Below are positions 1-9,990 of a stretch of 22,137 bases of DNA, piece by piece; within the stretch, counting starts at the first letter, position 1, and the number at the start of each line of letters is the position of its first letter. The notes below the pieces were generated by a model, which made no database searches, was not told the origin of the DNA, and worked only from the letters and a program-made list of their open reading frames with translations. The DNA comes from Phialocephala subalpina (lineage: Eukaryota > Ascomycota > Leotiomycetes > Helotiales > Mollisiaceae), in assembly GCA_900073065.1 (NCBI GenBank), contig FJOG01000071.1, positions 142,947 to 165,083 of the forward strand. Direction: 5' to 3'. The translations under genes were made by a program, and so were the position numbers.

Positions 1-183
1 TTTTTTTAATTTCTTTAATATTTATAATAAAAATAAAAATTAATATAATCGATCGATTTTTATAAAGTAAATTCTATCGGGTAATAATTCTTTTAATTTA
101 TTACTTAGTAAAATTTACTTTAGAAAATCGATCGATTATATTAATTCTAATTTCTAATATAAATATTAAAAAATTAAAAAATT
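1..183. repeat. Long imperfect palindrome
   Basis: The arm at about 1-73 pairs with the arm at about 112-183. The best-matching part is 40-73 against 112-144, which share AATTTACTTTA and ATCGATCGATTATATTAA with one small indel. The remaining arm differences include T/C and G/A changes, as expected if both arms were mutated independently by RIP. The 38-nt spacer also holds a short inverted repeat (GTAATAA at 81-87, TTATTAC at 99-105). The palindrome may extend left of the window. Confidence 0.7.
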
Positions 184-960
184 AATTTATTCGAGTTTAA
201 TTACGTAAATATTTTATTAATTAAAAGCTTTTTATATATAAACTTATCATAAGATTCTATAAGAGAATAAATACGATATAAGTTTATAAAAATCAAATAT
301 TTAATACGATTAGTATTTTAATAAAGTTTATTAATACGATAAAATATTTCTTTAAACAAATTATTTCGATTACTTTAATTAAATATAAATATTAATTAAT
401 TTACTTATAATTTCAAACCTTTATAAAAAACGCAATTTAAAAGCTAATAATTTAAAAAGTATATTATTAGATAAAGAAAAAATAGCCCTTTGTAATAGCG
501 TTTTTATAAGGTTTATAAAATAAAATGCCAAAATATAAAAACAAGGAAAAGTAGGGGAGTACTTATGAGATATAAACCGTATTAAGCCCTTATTTGAACG
601 AGGAATAAAACGATAACATTTTATTAATTTAACTTATTATTACCTCCTTTTATTTTATACCTCATATTTTTTCTTAAGTAAAATATTATATAAATTATAT
701 AAATATTTATCTCGATTTAAAAGTATAATACTTATAATATTATAATTAAAAAAAATTTATCAATGGAAAACGAATTATTCGAATAAATAATAAATTATTT
801 TATTATAAAAAGGTTTATAAAATCAAGGAGAGCATATAAATTACTAGCGTTAAAAGCGATTATATACCTTGTTGATTATAAAGAATATTCTTTATACTTT
901 AGAAGTCTCGATTAACAAATCAAACCTTCCAGAACCTATTTAAGTTATAGAAGATATTCT
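1..960. other. AT-only block, RIP-like
   Basis: Almost entirely A and T with very few CpG or CpA dinucleotides, many stops in all frames and no recognisable gene. Composition changes sharply to normal GC near 955. Part of the stretch at about 480-620 and 820-870 is slightly less extreme. This is what repeated sequence looks like after repeat-induced point mutation (C to T in duplicated DNA) in Pezizomycotina. The original element cannot be identified by eye. Confidence 0.8.
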
Positions 961-1200
961 TACAATCCAAGGACCTCCAAAACAAAGCCGTCCATCGTCG
1001 GAGCCAAAGGCCAAACGCTGGCAGAGAGCTGATCTCCGTAAGCGGGGCAAGCGGGGCACTTGCCAGGCGGCAGTCCAATAGACTGCATTGCGCAATGTTG
1101 GAGATAAAAGAGCTGGTCAAGATGAAGGTAGGGAGGGTGCAAACCCCTCATGTGGCCCAGGAGCGACAGCAGCTCCAGCAGCTCATGATATTGGGGCTAA
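961..1200. other. Normal-GC island of unknown origin
   Basis: A 240-bp island of normal GC content lies between the AT block and the 3' end of the sedolisin pseudogene. On the plus strand one frame is rich in Lys, Arg and Pro and another in Gln, and both are broken by stops. It might be a remnant of a transposon protein, but no diagnostic motif is visible. It marks where the sedolisin gene was cut off: the missing last third of that gene is not found here. Confidence 0.3.
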
Positions 1201-1338
1201 GAATCCAGGTAAACTTTTAACTGCTCGCTAAAGAACCCAAGTAATTATTTGTGAAGGAATCAGTACGAGAGGTCCCATTGCCAGTGTGTTACTTGGAGGC
1301 CTACACCAAACACCACGGAACCCCAGCTTGATACCAGT

Positions 1339-2747
1339 TCAACATGGGATCGCTACGGGCGCAGAAGCAGAGACGACAGGAAGGTCAGATAGGCATGAAG
1401 CCGAAAAGTCGATTTGAAAGGTTGTGCAACCGTCGCCTACACCGTTGTCACCTGACGCGTAGAGCATTGTCGTTCCCAGAAGACCTAGCTTCATATATCT
1501 AGAGAAGTCAGTACAGTGCTGGTAACGAGAACAATATACTCATTGCATGTGCGAGTCTGATAAGCGTTGCCAGGTGTTTCCTCTCCGCCCCAGCTGACAC
1601 CGATTACATCTGCTATCGGTATAGTCCCGCAATTTGAACCCGCCTTTCCCACGCTACAATATGATGCGTCCACCGCATCCAGGAAGACATCGTCATCATT
1701 GAGTTGATAATACATGGTGTGAGCTGGGTATACTTGTTCATGTCAGCAATGAACTCTGCAGTTGAGATTGCTCACCTAATCCTTGAGCAACCTGAACATC
1801 CAGGTTTCCTTCCCCGTAGTCATCAAAGTTTGGGGACCCTTGGTACATGTTCGCATCACTCATCACGTACACGGTGGGATCATAATTGGCATAATTCGTG
1901 ACCGTGACTAGATTGGCCAAGAAGGAAAACAAATCTGGCGCATAATATCCCTAATCGCATTAGCTACGGGCCGTATATGTTTGATGCAACTTACCTGTGA
2001 ATTATACTCGACCACTGCGTAGGTGGATCTTGGTATGTCAGCAAGTAAGCGAGGATGTTCTGGGCAACTTACTGTTGCAAGGTGCCGTTAGGCATATTGT
2101 ACAATGCCCCGAAACAAGCAAGCGTCATGTTATTAACGCAATTGGAAATTTCCCAGTCCAATGAAATAACCTCCAGAATCTCTCTTTGTTAGTTTTCCAG
2201 GAATGATTGGAGGTGGAAGGTTGGTGTTGGGTGTCATCTCGGGCCGACCACCCCATCGGTTAGACGATCGTTTGATGATGACGGCCGTGTTAACAGTTGG
2301 CGTCACATAATCAATGTGTCTTCGAAGATCGGCCGGAACGCTATACTCTTCACAGCCCACCGATCGCTTTGAGGTTCCCAGGTGTTCGTACTCCCGGTAC
2401 TCAGTCTTGAGAAGACTTTGGGCTTCTGAAGAAGCGAAGGTTTCGACAAGCTGTTTCTTGTTAGAAGTAGACATTTTGCTTGAGATACTGACTTTTTCAG
2501 GCGACCAATGCTTGCCATAGTTTGGACTCAAAGGATCTGAGACATCCATGAGGAATTCATCGCCCTTGTGTAGATTACGTTGAGAAAGTGCGAGATGGAG
2601 ATGATAGAACGTAGATTGAGTTCAATCACGGCTGATCCAATGTGACGCAGTTCTTCCATCTCTCTTTTGATGGATTGCATATCGAGAAGATAGAGCTGCA
2701 AGAGATAGAGCGAGTGAACCAAGAAGGATAGAGATTAGAAACTTCAT
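1339..2747 (-). pseudogene. Tripeptidyl-peptidase (sedolisin, family S53), truncated pseudogene
   Basis: Intact relatives are secreted acid serine proteases that remove tripeptides from N-termini. ATG at 2747 begins a clear signal peptide (MKFLISILLGSLALSLAAL). The pro-domain follows with VSDPLSPNYGKHWSPEK, then SLLKTEY, YSVPADLRRHIDYVTP, and the catalytic-domain pieces CFGALYN, VVEYNSQGYYAPD, GEGNLD (catalytic Glu and Asp), DVIGVSWGG, CNEYMKLG and ASGDNGV (oxyanion Asp). Five introns read cleanly and restore the frame: 2451-2492, 2029-2072, 1951-1994, 1733-1775 and 1499-1539, each 41-44 nt with CTAAC/CTGAC/CTAAT-like branch sites. Lesions: an in-frame TGA near codon 42, about 40 codons missing between FASSE and AQSLL, a frameshift near 2170-2185, and no C-terminal third. 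The GTSAS serine motif and calcium site are therefore absent. Homology fades after about 1390 and a TGA closes the frame at 1339. The intact family is about 600 residues. Confidence 0.9.
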
Positions 2748-3510
2748 CGTTGCTTGATAGACCTTATCTTGACATAGAGATAGCTTTCTTATGCCCTTTG
2801 GATTGTCCTTAACTTCAGGATCATTCTGGGGGGATTAGGATGCTACCCTAGGTTTTCTCTTCTGGATGTCAAAGCGTAGCATGGGAAGAGTAATCTCATG
2901 ATCTCTAGACTGCTTTGGACCACCCCAGTAGGATGCGTTGCTGCATATGATGCATGCTCTCAAAATCAATATTTCGCGCGCCTGTGCAGCAACCTGATTT
3001 AGAAAATGATTTCGACTGGCAAGAATGAAAGGTATAGTCTAGGAGCAGCATCATCAGTAGACAAGCATGGGAGCCTAGTGAGAGTAAGAACGATTGTGTG
3101 ATAGAAGGAACGGAATTTCATTTCTGCAGAAGATGCGCAACTCGTTCGCCTATTCGCTACGCCTTCTTGTAATGAGCTTACCAATAGCTCTCTGCAGGGG
3201 AATGTGTCGCACAGGCTCTGAAGTCGCTGACTCTTACGTGAGATAGAAAGCGCTAGAATCTAAAAGGCATGTGCTTATCTTGCCCTGGAAGCAGTTGACA
3301 GAAAACGAATCCAGCTTTACGTATGATTGGGCCCGTGATCCGAGACTGTCACGGGTTCAAGGAGCATCGGTCTGCGAATTATCTGGGGCGAAAGACCAGG
3401 TGGCAAAGAACCCGAGAACACGAGTTCATGAGATGATAGCCATGGTGTAACTGCGGAGAAGGATTTCCGACCTCCAATACAATACCAATAGGCTTAGAAA
3501 AGCCTCCTGT
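2748..3510. other. Intergenic, no gene seen
   Basis: Normal GC, with short unrecognised frames only. 2748-2900 would be the former promoter of the sedolisin gene. A perfect 7-bp inverted repeat (CCCGTGA at 3332-3338, TCACGGG at 3349-3355) could form a hairpin, but its meaning is unclear. Confidence 0.5.
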
Positions 3511-3807
3511 TCACGAGTAATTCGTCCAGTAGAGAGGAGGCCCGTTGAATGGATCCAGGTGTAAGAATGCGGGGAGATTGCCGAGATTGCGGGGATTTGT
3601 GGGGTACATGAGCATCCAACGACAGGCGTCGCGACATCCGGATGTTAGCTGAAATGCAGCTTCAATGACGTCAAACGATGCATCGTTGATAGACAGAGTT
3701 ATGTGTACATCAGAAGCCTCAGGAGTATTGAGCTGAGGTCGATGGATCTTGCGATATGCTGTCCCGCTGCAGTAATAGACGTCAATGAATCGTGGTAAAG
3801 ACAGCGA
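3511..3807 (-). other. 98-codon stop-free frame, possible exon or relic
   Basis: This frame runs 98 codons without a stop and ends at 3511, but it has no ATG near its beginning, so it could only be an internal or last exon. Its composition looks protein-like (for example INDASFDVIEAAFQLTSGC). A second open stretch upstream in another frame (about 3838-4032, including YVRYWKGRQEV) could be a preceding exon, but I cannot find a convincing donor/acceptor pair joining them. It also overlaps the expected 3' UTR of the secreted peptide gene. Family unknown; chance openness is possible. Confidence 0.2.
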
Positions 3808-4007
3808 TCATGTATGTCTTATAGATAAGATATCACTATAGCAGAGAACAGACTAGTAGTTGTAGAGAAATGACTGTATTTTGTTCAGGGTAAATCACTT
3901 CCTGTCTGCCTTTCCAGTAACGAACGTAGTTGTACGACGCAATAGCATATGAAAACCATCCAATAACTAATCTGTAGTATTCTTGTCCCGCCGTACAGAT
4001 TTCGTGA

Positions 4008-4184
4008 TCAACATGAGTAGGGGTAACAAGCAGTCAGGCTGCAACAAACTTGGCCACCATCAGTGCACGCGGTACAATAGTCTTGACGCTCTGCCAGTTC
4101 CCTGTCTTCTAGAAGGAGAGTCGGTGCAGGTGCGGCTAATGCGACAGCCACCAGCGCTGCAAGAACGAATGACGTAAACTGCAT
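4008..4184 (-). CDS. Small secreted cysteine-rich peptide, 58 aa
   Basis: Single-exon frame of 58 residues. The ATG at 4184 is the first ATG of the frame. Residues 1-18 (MQFTSFVLAALVAVALAA) are a textbook signal peptide, followed by an acidic propeptide-like stretch ending ELAERQ. The mature C-terminal part (residues 35-58) has six cysteines at 37, 40, 47, 48, 53 and 58, spacing C-x2-C-x6-CC-x4-C-x4-C, enough for three disulfides. A TATA-like CTTTATACC lies about 100 bp upstream. Small secreted Cys-rich proteins of fungi include effectors, antimicrobial peptides and spore or surface peptides; I cannot assign this one. It is flanked by degraded sequence, a common location for such genes. The intact frame with signal peptide and even cysteine number argues for a real gene. 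Confidence 0.7.
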   Translation of the reverse strand: MQFTSFVLAALVAVALAAPAPTLLLEDRELAERQDYCTACTDGGQVCCSLTACYPYSC

Positions 4185-4973
4185 AATGTACCGATTCGTC
4201 CGAAAGTGCACGAGTGATGAGGAAGGTGATTTTTGTGTGGGAACTAGTTAAGTCTTTAGTTCAAACGTAGTGACAAAGGTATAAAGTTTCAGGACGTACG
4301 GTATTTGATGACGAAATCTGATTAGGAACGGGTAGCGTGTCGGCTTTGTAGACGATATGAATCTGGCTTGGGATACTGAAGAATCTTGTCCTGTGTCGAC
4401 TGACTTGATTCAAAGGAAATTGACAACCTTTTATACTTTACTAACTTACCCTTTCGCTCTCTTCTTCTCCACAATTGACCTCTCCATTTGGATAATTCCA
4501 TTAAGGTCTAATATCAGCGAGGCCCGCTTTTACCTGCAATTGCTTTGCGAGCAAAGCTGAATTACCACCAATAGAATTTTAATCCTACGTCCATCGCTGT
4601 CCATTTCCCCGAAATCAAGTCACTTTAGAGTACAACGTTACGTCTCCGAATTCTTGACTCGAGTAAACGCGGGAAAATACAAAAGATTCTGCCAGGATGT
4701 TTTGTAGAATGAGAATACGGGGTATGTGTATGTCTTCTTAATCTTTCGACCAAGTCGAAGACATCTTCCCAAGGAATTCTCCGAGGACTTGGCTTCGAGA
4801 ATCATCTCTTTTTATCCGTAGAGCGAACTTTAGGAATCGAGTAAGGAAACAGATTGCCCAGGAGACAAAACAACCACGAGACCAGGTATTTTTCTGCGAA
4901 ATGGGTAATGATAGACGGGCCGGACTATGGTACTACGTACCTAGTATAATTTACGTCTAATCGGGATTACTGA
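4185..4973. other. Intergenic, promoter of the secreted peptide gene
   Basis: 4185-4300 is the probable promoter of the minus-strand secreted peptide gene. A 67-codon plus-strand frame at 4357-4560 has a real ATG but no recognisable domain and no coding signature, so I leave it out. Nothing else can be supported. Confidence 0.4.
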
Positions 4974-5185
4974 TACGCCCTATACTTGTGACTTAACCAG
5001 CTAATTGGTGCGGGTAGGTCGCGCTCTTCGCTGACTGCAAAGGACGAGCGGGGTTACTACGCCCTATATTTGCAGTTGACTTAGGGTTGCTAACTGGTGC
5101 GGGTAGGTCGCGCGCTCCGCTGACCGTATTGAAGGAAGAGTGGGGCTACTACGCCTTATACTCGCAGGTTAATTAACGAGCCGGG
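4974..5185. repeat. Degenerate tandem repeat, about 85-90 bp unit, two and a half copies
   Basis: Copies begin TACGCC(C/T)TATA at 4974, 5058 and 5150. The first two share CTAA(T/C)TGGTGCGGGTAGGTCGCGC and CGCTGAC, then end in a GAG(C/T)GGGG(T/C)TAC junction into the next unit. The third copy is cut short. A related piece (AACCAGCTAACTGGCGCGG) recurs near 5442-5460, beyond the adjoining AT block. Unit lengths are 84 and 92 bp, so the copies have diverged by indels as well as point changes. Confidence 0.7.
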
Positions 5186-5561
5186 CTTCACGGGTTTATA
5201 CGCTTAGGGTGTTTTCGAAGAAAATAGCGAATAAATTCTCGAATTATAAAGGTATTAATAGACGCATATACAATTTATCTAAAATAAAACGTAAAATCGA
5301 GATACTAAGTGATATTTATTAGTAGTGCTTACAAATTTTTAAAAGTGATAGTCGTGATTTTGAAGTTCATAAGTAAAAAAAGGACTCGCTAAAGCCGAAA
5401 AAATGCCCTGCGGCGCATAGACCCGTGAATTCCGGCTCGTAACCAGCTAACTGGCGCGGTCATATCAATTACGATTGATCGTCATGGCTGAAGCGTACCA
5501 CGTGTGGTCTGAAGTCTAGGGGAGGTCGTAGGAGGTCCCTAAAAGCAGGGCTTGCGAGGCA
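5186..5561. other. Small AT-rich tract plus unassigned sequence
   Basis: 5220-5390 is AT-rich and stop-laden, like a short RIP-affected patch, beside the tandem repeats. 5400-5561 returns to normal GC and contains the isolated repeat piece near 5442. No gene is visible. Confidence 0.45.
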
Positions 5562-6021
5562 CTAAGGCGCGGAGCGACGGAAGGCACCGTGCAAAGATGG
5601 AATTTGGATAGCAGAGTCTCTGAGCAATCCAATAAAGTAAAAAGATTGTGGTTCACAGTCAACGTTGAGTAAGATTGTCCCACATTTGACGTGCACTAAT
5701 GGCTCCTCGAGCACATACAAGAACGGAACCAGAAGATCCAGTGTTGCGGCGGCGTTCTTGGCATCAAGGGCGCCCTGGACGACATTGAGAGCTGTTCAAT
5801 GTCACAAATCTTCTGTGGTAGTGAACACCCCAATCACGATGATTTGAAGCAAACCAATCGTTGGGGACATACAATGCATTCACATTGACCATGGACTGAA
5901 TTAAAAGAAGCAAATTTGGGCTGTGTTGAGGTTGATGAATGGCCTGGAAAGTGGACCGATACGCGAGGAGGGGAAACGTGAGAAGAATAATAATATCTTT
6001 GACATAATCGTAAATAGACAT
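5562..6021 (-). CDS. Candidate two-exon gene, hypothetical protein of 137 aa
   Basis: ATG at 6021 opens exon 1 (6021-5838), which encodes a hydrophobic N-terminus (DIIILLTFPLLAY). A candidate 46-nt intron at 5792-5837 (GTGATT donor, TGTGACAT branch-like site, AACAG acceptor) joins it in frame to exon 2 (5791-5562). Exon 2 has a convincing protein-like composition (GALDAKNAAATLDLLVPFLY) and ends in TAG. Without the intron, exon 1 runs on in frame to a TGA at 5764-5766 (85 aa), so this splice is the only link between the two parts. The donor is not canonical GTAAGT/GTATGT, and I recognise no family. It could also be a decayed gene. Confidence 0.3.
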
Positions 6022-8090
6022 CGCTTAATTGATCTCAAGCAATCTGAAGCTTGATCCTAAGAGAAGTAGCGCAAATCAACGAAGCGTGGATGGAGGAAGC
6101 AGCTGAAGGTCCGTTGGACAAAGTTTTCTTCTAATCATGGACCTGGAATGAACGCAGAACGAGTTCAAGGCACTGCCCGAGGACTGAAGAGATGTATAAA
6201 ATGATTATTTGTGTCACTTAAAACACGTTTATTGCCTTCTGGACTGTTGGGAAATGGGAGGGAAGTATGTAGAAGCTCAAGCTGCCAAAGAAGATCTGTG
6301 TGTATGGCCTGAAAGCTAAAAACTCGGTCATTGAACAAATGCCTTTATGAGATACTTTGGCATGTATTTTAGGGTTCTGCCGCAATCGAGGAACGACCTC
6401 GGTCTGCGAGGTCCGAGATCAACTATTTCACTTCGAGAGGTTTCACGACTGTGGAACTTCCTGTGACAGTAATCGAGGCATGATGTTTGATGTATTGAAT
6501 TCCAAGTAAAGGGGAATAAATCGAGTTGTTTGAGATGCTGTGGTGCTGGCAAAAGTGCTCGGTTTCGCGTGCCGATTTGAAGAAATGTGTTCAGGGTGGG
6601 AAAGCTATAACACCACCCTTTTGAGACAAATCCGGTTGATGAATTGCGTAGAGAACCTTCTGAATGGTGATTTTTTAAGCACAGCGTGGTTCATAGAGCA
6701 AATTTCCCTGCAGATGCAGCTATTTGGATGTAGCCAAGTTTTGGCGTGAGTTTAGGAGAAAGTGTTCAGAATCAAGAAAACAAATAACAACTGCTATTCG
6801 AGACAAAAGGTAATTGCTCCATTATGTAAAGCATGCTCTGATTAACCATTTGAACACCAACCAAATGATATCCATCGAGCAAATTTTGGGGCTTCTACAG
6901 CTCGTGGACAAGTGGGTCTGTTTGCCAGGATTTTGCCGATGATGTGATGGAACTACTCCACTTCACAACATTCACAACATCGCTCGCTGGAAGGCAACCG
7001 GGTTGGGCAAGGATAGATAGACTACCGTTATAGGTGCACATTCAAAGCTTTGGGATTCCAGGGATGTTGAAAGCCGTTCGTGGCTGGGAAAGTAGTTGTG
7101 GTTTTGGAGAGCGCTCAAAACTGCACAATCATTTCAAATTGAGGTTCCACAATTCGAAAGTCCATCAAAGTATCGGTAAACATGTACTCGCTGAGCGGGC
7201 CTCAAGTAGATTCCAAAGGTTCGTGCTGCTGTTGAGAAAATGGCTTGGTGAAAAGTGCGGAAGTGGGATGTGTTTTTGAAATGGTAAGAGAAGCACCCAA
7301 ATGACGAAATTTAGACTCCTAGGCACGCCAGAGCATAAACACACCTATAGCAAATTGAAGTAAGGTAATAGGCTAGTTCTTGTATACTAGCGGCCGGGAA
7401 CTTGTAGGGAATAGCTGCGCAGCGTACCTGAGGGCAAGAAGGAGTCGGGGGGTTAGTCGGATGACATAGAGTTGTGTATCGGTGCATAGCTAGAGGTCGA
7501 AATAACAGATCCAGATGGATATCGACAAGGAAATGCGCTGGTCGTTGTGGTTGCAGTCCTTGGGGAGCGCGGGAATGGCAGTGTTTTGATGGGAAGATTG
7601 GAACCTCGACATTACAATTTTACGGTCGGAGATCGGATCATTGGAAAGAGGATATCTTCAAGAACACGAACTAGGAGTCTTCCATGTTATATAGCGCCCT
7701 TTGGTAGGAAAAGGTGAAAGTTAGAGGAAGGAATCCGAAGGATGACGACGAAATGGAGCGGAATGTCATCATTGTCTTCCCGAGTACACTAAGAACGGCG
7801 GAAGATCAGACAAGGAAAATTAGGAATACGGGGATCTTGCTACTGGTCTTCAAGGCTGGAATTTGAAAGGCGCTGCTCCAGAGAGATCTCGGTCCTCGAA
7901 CAGTTACTCGCGATTCGAATCGAGTGGCAGGGAAGGTTGCTCTTTGTTTCGATGACCCCTGGGGCATTGGACCTTCTTACGATCGTCCGGCAATCTATCT
8001 GTAGAGGAGAGCACTAGGTATTCTTGTCACCGGGATAATTGAGCAAACGCGCGGACAGAGAGGAGATCCAAGGTTGGGGAGAGCATCTGG
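6022..8090. other. Two kilobases without a supportable gene
   Basis: Normal GC, with scattered frames of 60-80 codons on both strands, none with splice-supported extension or recognisable motifs. A 7-bp inverted repeat (GACCTCG/CGAGGTC) lies at about 6395-6415. It may be old decayed coding or intergenic DNA; I see nothing definite. Confidence 0.4.
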
Positions 8091-9990
8091 CATCAAGAGA
8101 GGAACTTCAGATCCTCAATGAGTTGGTTGGGATCGATAGATTGTAGAGAGGCTACGCAGATGCACGAAAATGGTATTGACCGTCGAGAGGAAGGGCGCTG
8201 GAGCACAGGAGAGGCAGAGTGGACCATGGGACGATGGAATGCACGCCATTGAGTATAAATTCTTGCTAAAACATACCAATCCTGCATCTTCCAACGATCA
8301 CGAAGCGCACCCAACACTTGTTGCCTCCCTCCGACCATGCTGACATGTGTCGTTGTCATCAACGCCAACAATCCAATGTGATCGTTCATAAAGACGTTTG
8401 GGGGACTCGTCCGGTGTGCAGGCAGCTCTTCTGTGGCAGTGGGCCTCTCGAAAGGGGGTTTGGAACGGACAGTTGGACGCAGGGGAGTGTTCGAGAGGAA
8501 GTCAGGCGAGGTGCGTCACAGAGAGAGGGCTTGCAAATGTTGTTGGCAAGAGGGGTTTCGGAGGTATGTGTTCGGAGCAGAGCCGGCAAGGACAAGAAGG
8601 GTTCGCAATGGAAGATGTAGATGGCATGTGCGAGGAAGAGGGCCAAAGTGATGGTTGGCAGAGATATCTTCGAGGAAAGTAGGTTCGCAGGCGAAGGAGA
8701 ATGAAGATGACTTCGCAGACGTTGGTGGAGTGTGTCGGCACGAGGGAAGCCTTGGCAGATTCAGCATCAAGATCTTTGAAGGTTTGGACTCACCTATTGT
8801 ACCCGCAGGCATGCCCCGAAACGCCAGCAGATGGTGTCGAGAGCTTGGAATCGCCGCGGGTCGTTTAGACTGGAATCTCACGCATATTGTTTTCGATGTT
8901 TGCCAACGCTGGGCAACCTGGCACTTGGCAGGGAGCTGCTATAAGATCCATGTGTTTCTAAGAGAGATGGCGCTGCCTAAGAGGTGGCATCGAGGATGAT
9001 TTTGTCTTGTATGGTCCCCCTAAAAGAGGCGCCAGCATGTTCGACTATTCGTCCAAGCGTGCCAAGGCTTCGGGGCATTTCGATGGCTGTAGAGTTGATG
9101 ATGGAAGACAGAGGAGGATGGAGGAGGTGAAGCAGCAGGCTTTTGGTGCTGCAGATCATCGAGGAGCGATCGCTCGTCGTTGTTGGCATGATTCGCGGGA
9201 GGGGAAGGAAGGGGAGTATGCTGTGCCGGGATGGTTGTCGAGCATGTCGACGTACAACAGTAGAAGGAGAACCGGCTGGTTTCGAAGCTGGCATTGAATG
9301 GTACGCTCACAGCGGGTTTACCGGAGGAGCAGAGAGCTCAATAATCAACGGCAGACTCGGAAACGCAGCGAAGGGATCAATGGAGCAAGGCATGATCGCG
9401 AGAGAAGTTCGTAATCGCAGATCGAGGAGCTGGCAGCGGTCGGCAGTATTCGAGGCAACGAAGTGCGGGAGCATTGTTCGGTGCGTTGCAAGACAGCCAC
9501 AGATCCTATGAGCAACCTATATCCATGCCGCAGACTGCGGAAAGAGATCTAGAGCATCTGCTCTTTTTCGTGATTCTCTCGATTGTGTTTGGTCGATTCT
9601 TCCATCTTCAGCCATGTTCCCAGCCACCGCATATGTCCTATAGTCCTCCCTTGCTGCCCTTCTGCGGCTTTTCGTGTGCGGAGGATGTTCGAAGCATTGT
9701 CGTGGATGTGTGGTCGAGGTTCGAGATGGAAGAGAGGTTGGAAGTTCAGATGTGGCACGATTAACTGCCCCTGGATTTACTCGACGCACCCCGCTGCCCC
9801 ACCATTGTATTGAGGTTCGAATAAAGTTTGAGATAATTACAGCTCGTACAAATCAAGACGTTATAAGTTGGATTGAAAGAGAGAAGATCCATTATGGGGG
9901 TAGATTCAAAGTAAATAAAGGTCTTAGAAGGAATAAAACAGAGATAAGACGAAGGCTTTACGTTAAGAGATAGATCCAAAAGCAACAGCA
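8091..9990. other. Purine-skewed block, open in many frames, no recognisable gene
   Basis: The plus strand is strongly enriched in G and A (runs of GAGG, GGAAGG and similar) and the minus strand in C and T. This alone removes stop codons and leaves 70-120-codon frames open on both strands, often three at once (for example around 8500-8740 on the minus strand). None shows a domain, and several lack ATG. Pyrimidine-rich tracts are common in fungal promoters and 5' leaders, so a minus-strand regulatory region or a non-coding transcript is possible. After 9810 the sequence turns A/G-rich with lower GC. Confidence 0.45.

Noticed and set aside
1258..1275. AGTACGAGAGG resembles the sarcin-ricin loop of large-subunit rRNA
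   Set aside because: Only 11 bases match; flanking sequence does not resemble 28S rRNA and lies just past the recognisable end of the sedolisin pseudogene.
3340..3370. GGGTTCAAGG resembles a tRNA T-arm
   Set aside because: No acceptor, D-arm or anticodon structure can be folded around it.
8318..9297. Many overlapping 80-120-codon frames on both strands
   Set aside because: They are open because of the purine/pyrimidine skew, several lack ATG, none has a motif, and three frames are open at once.
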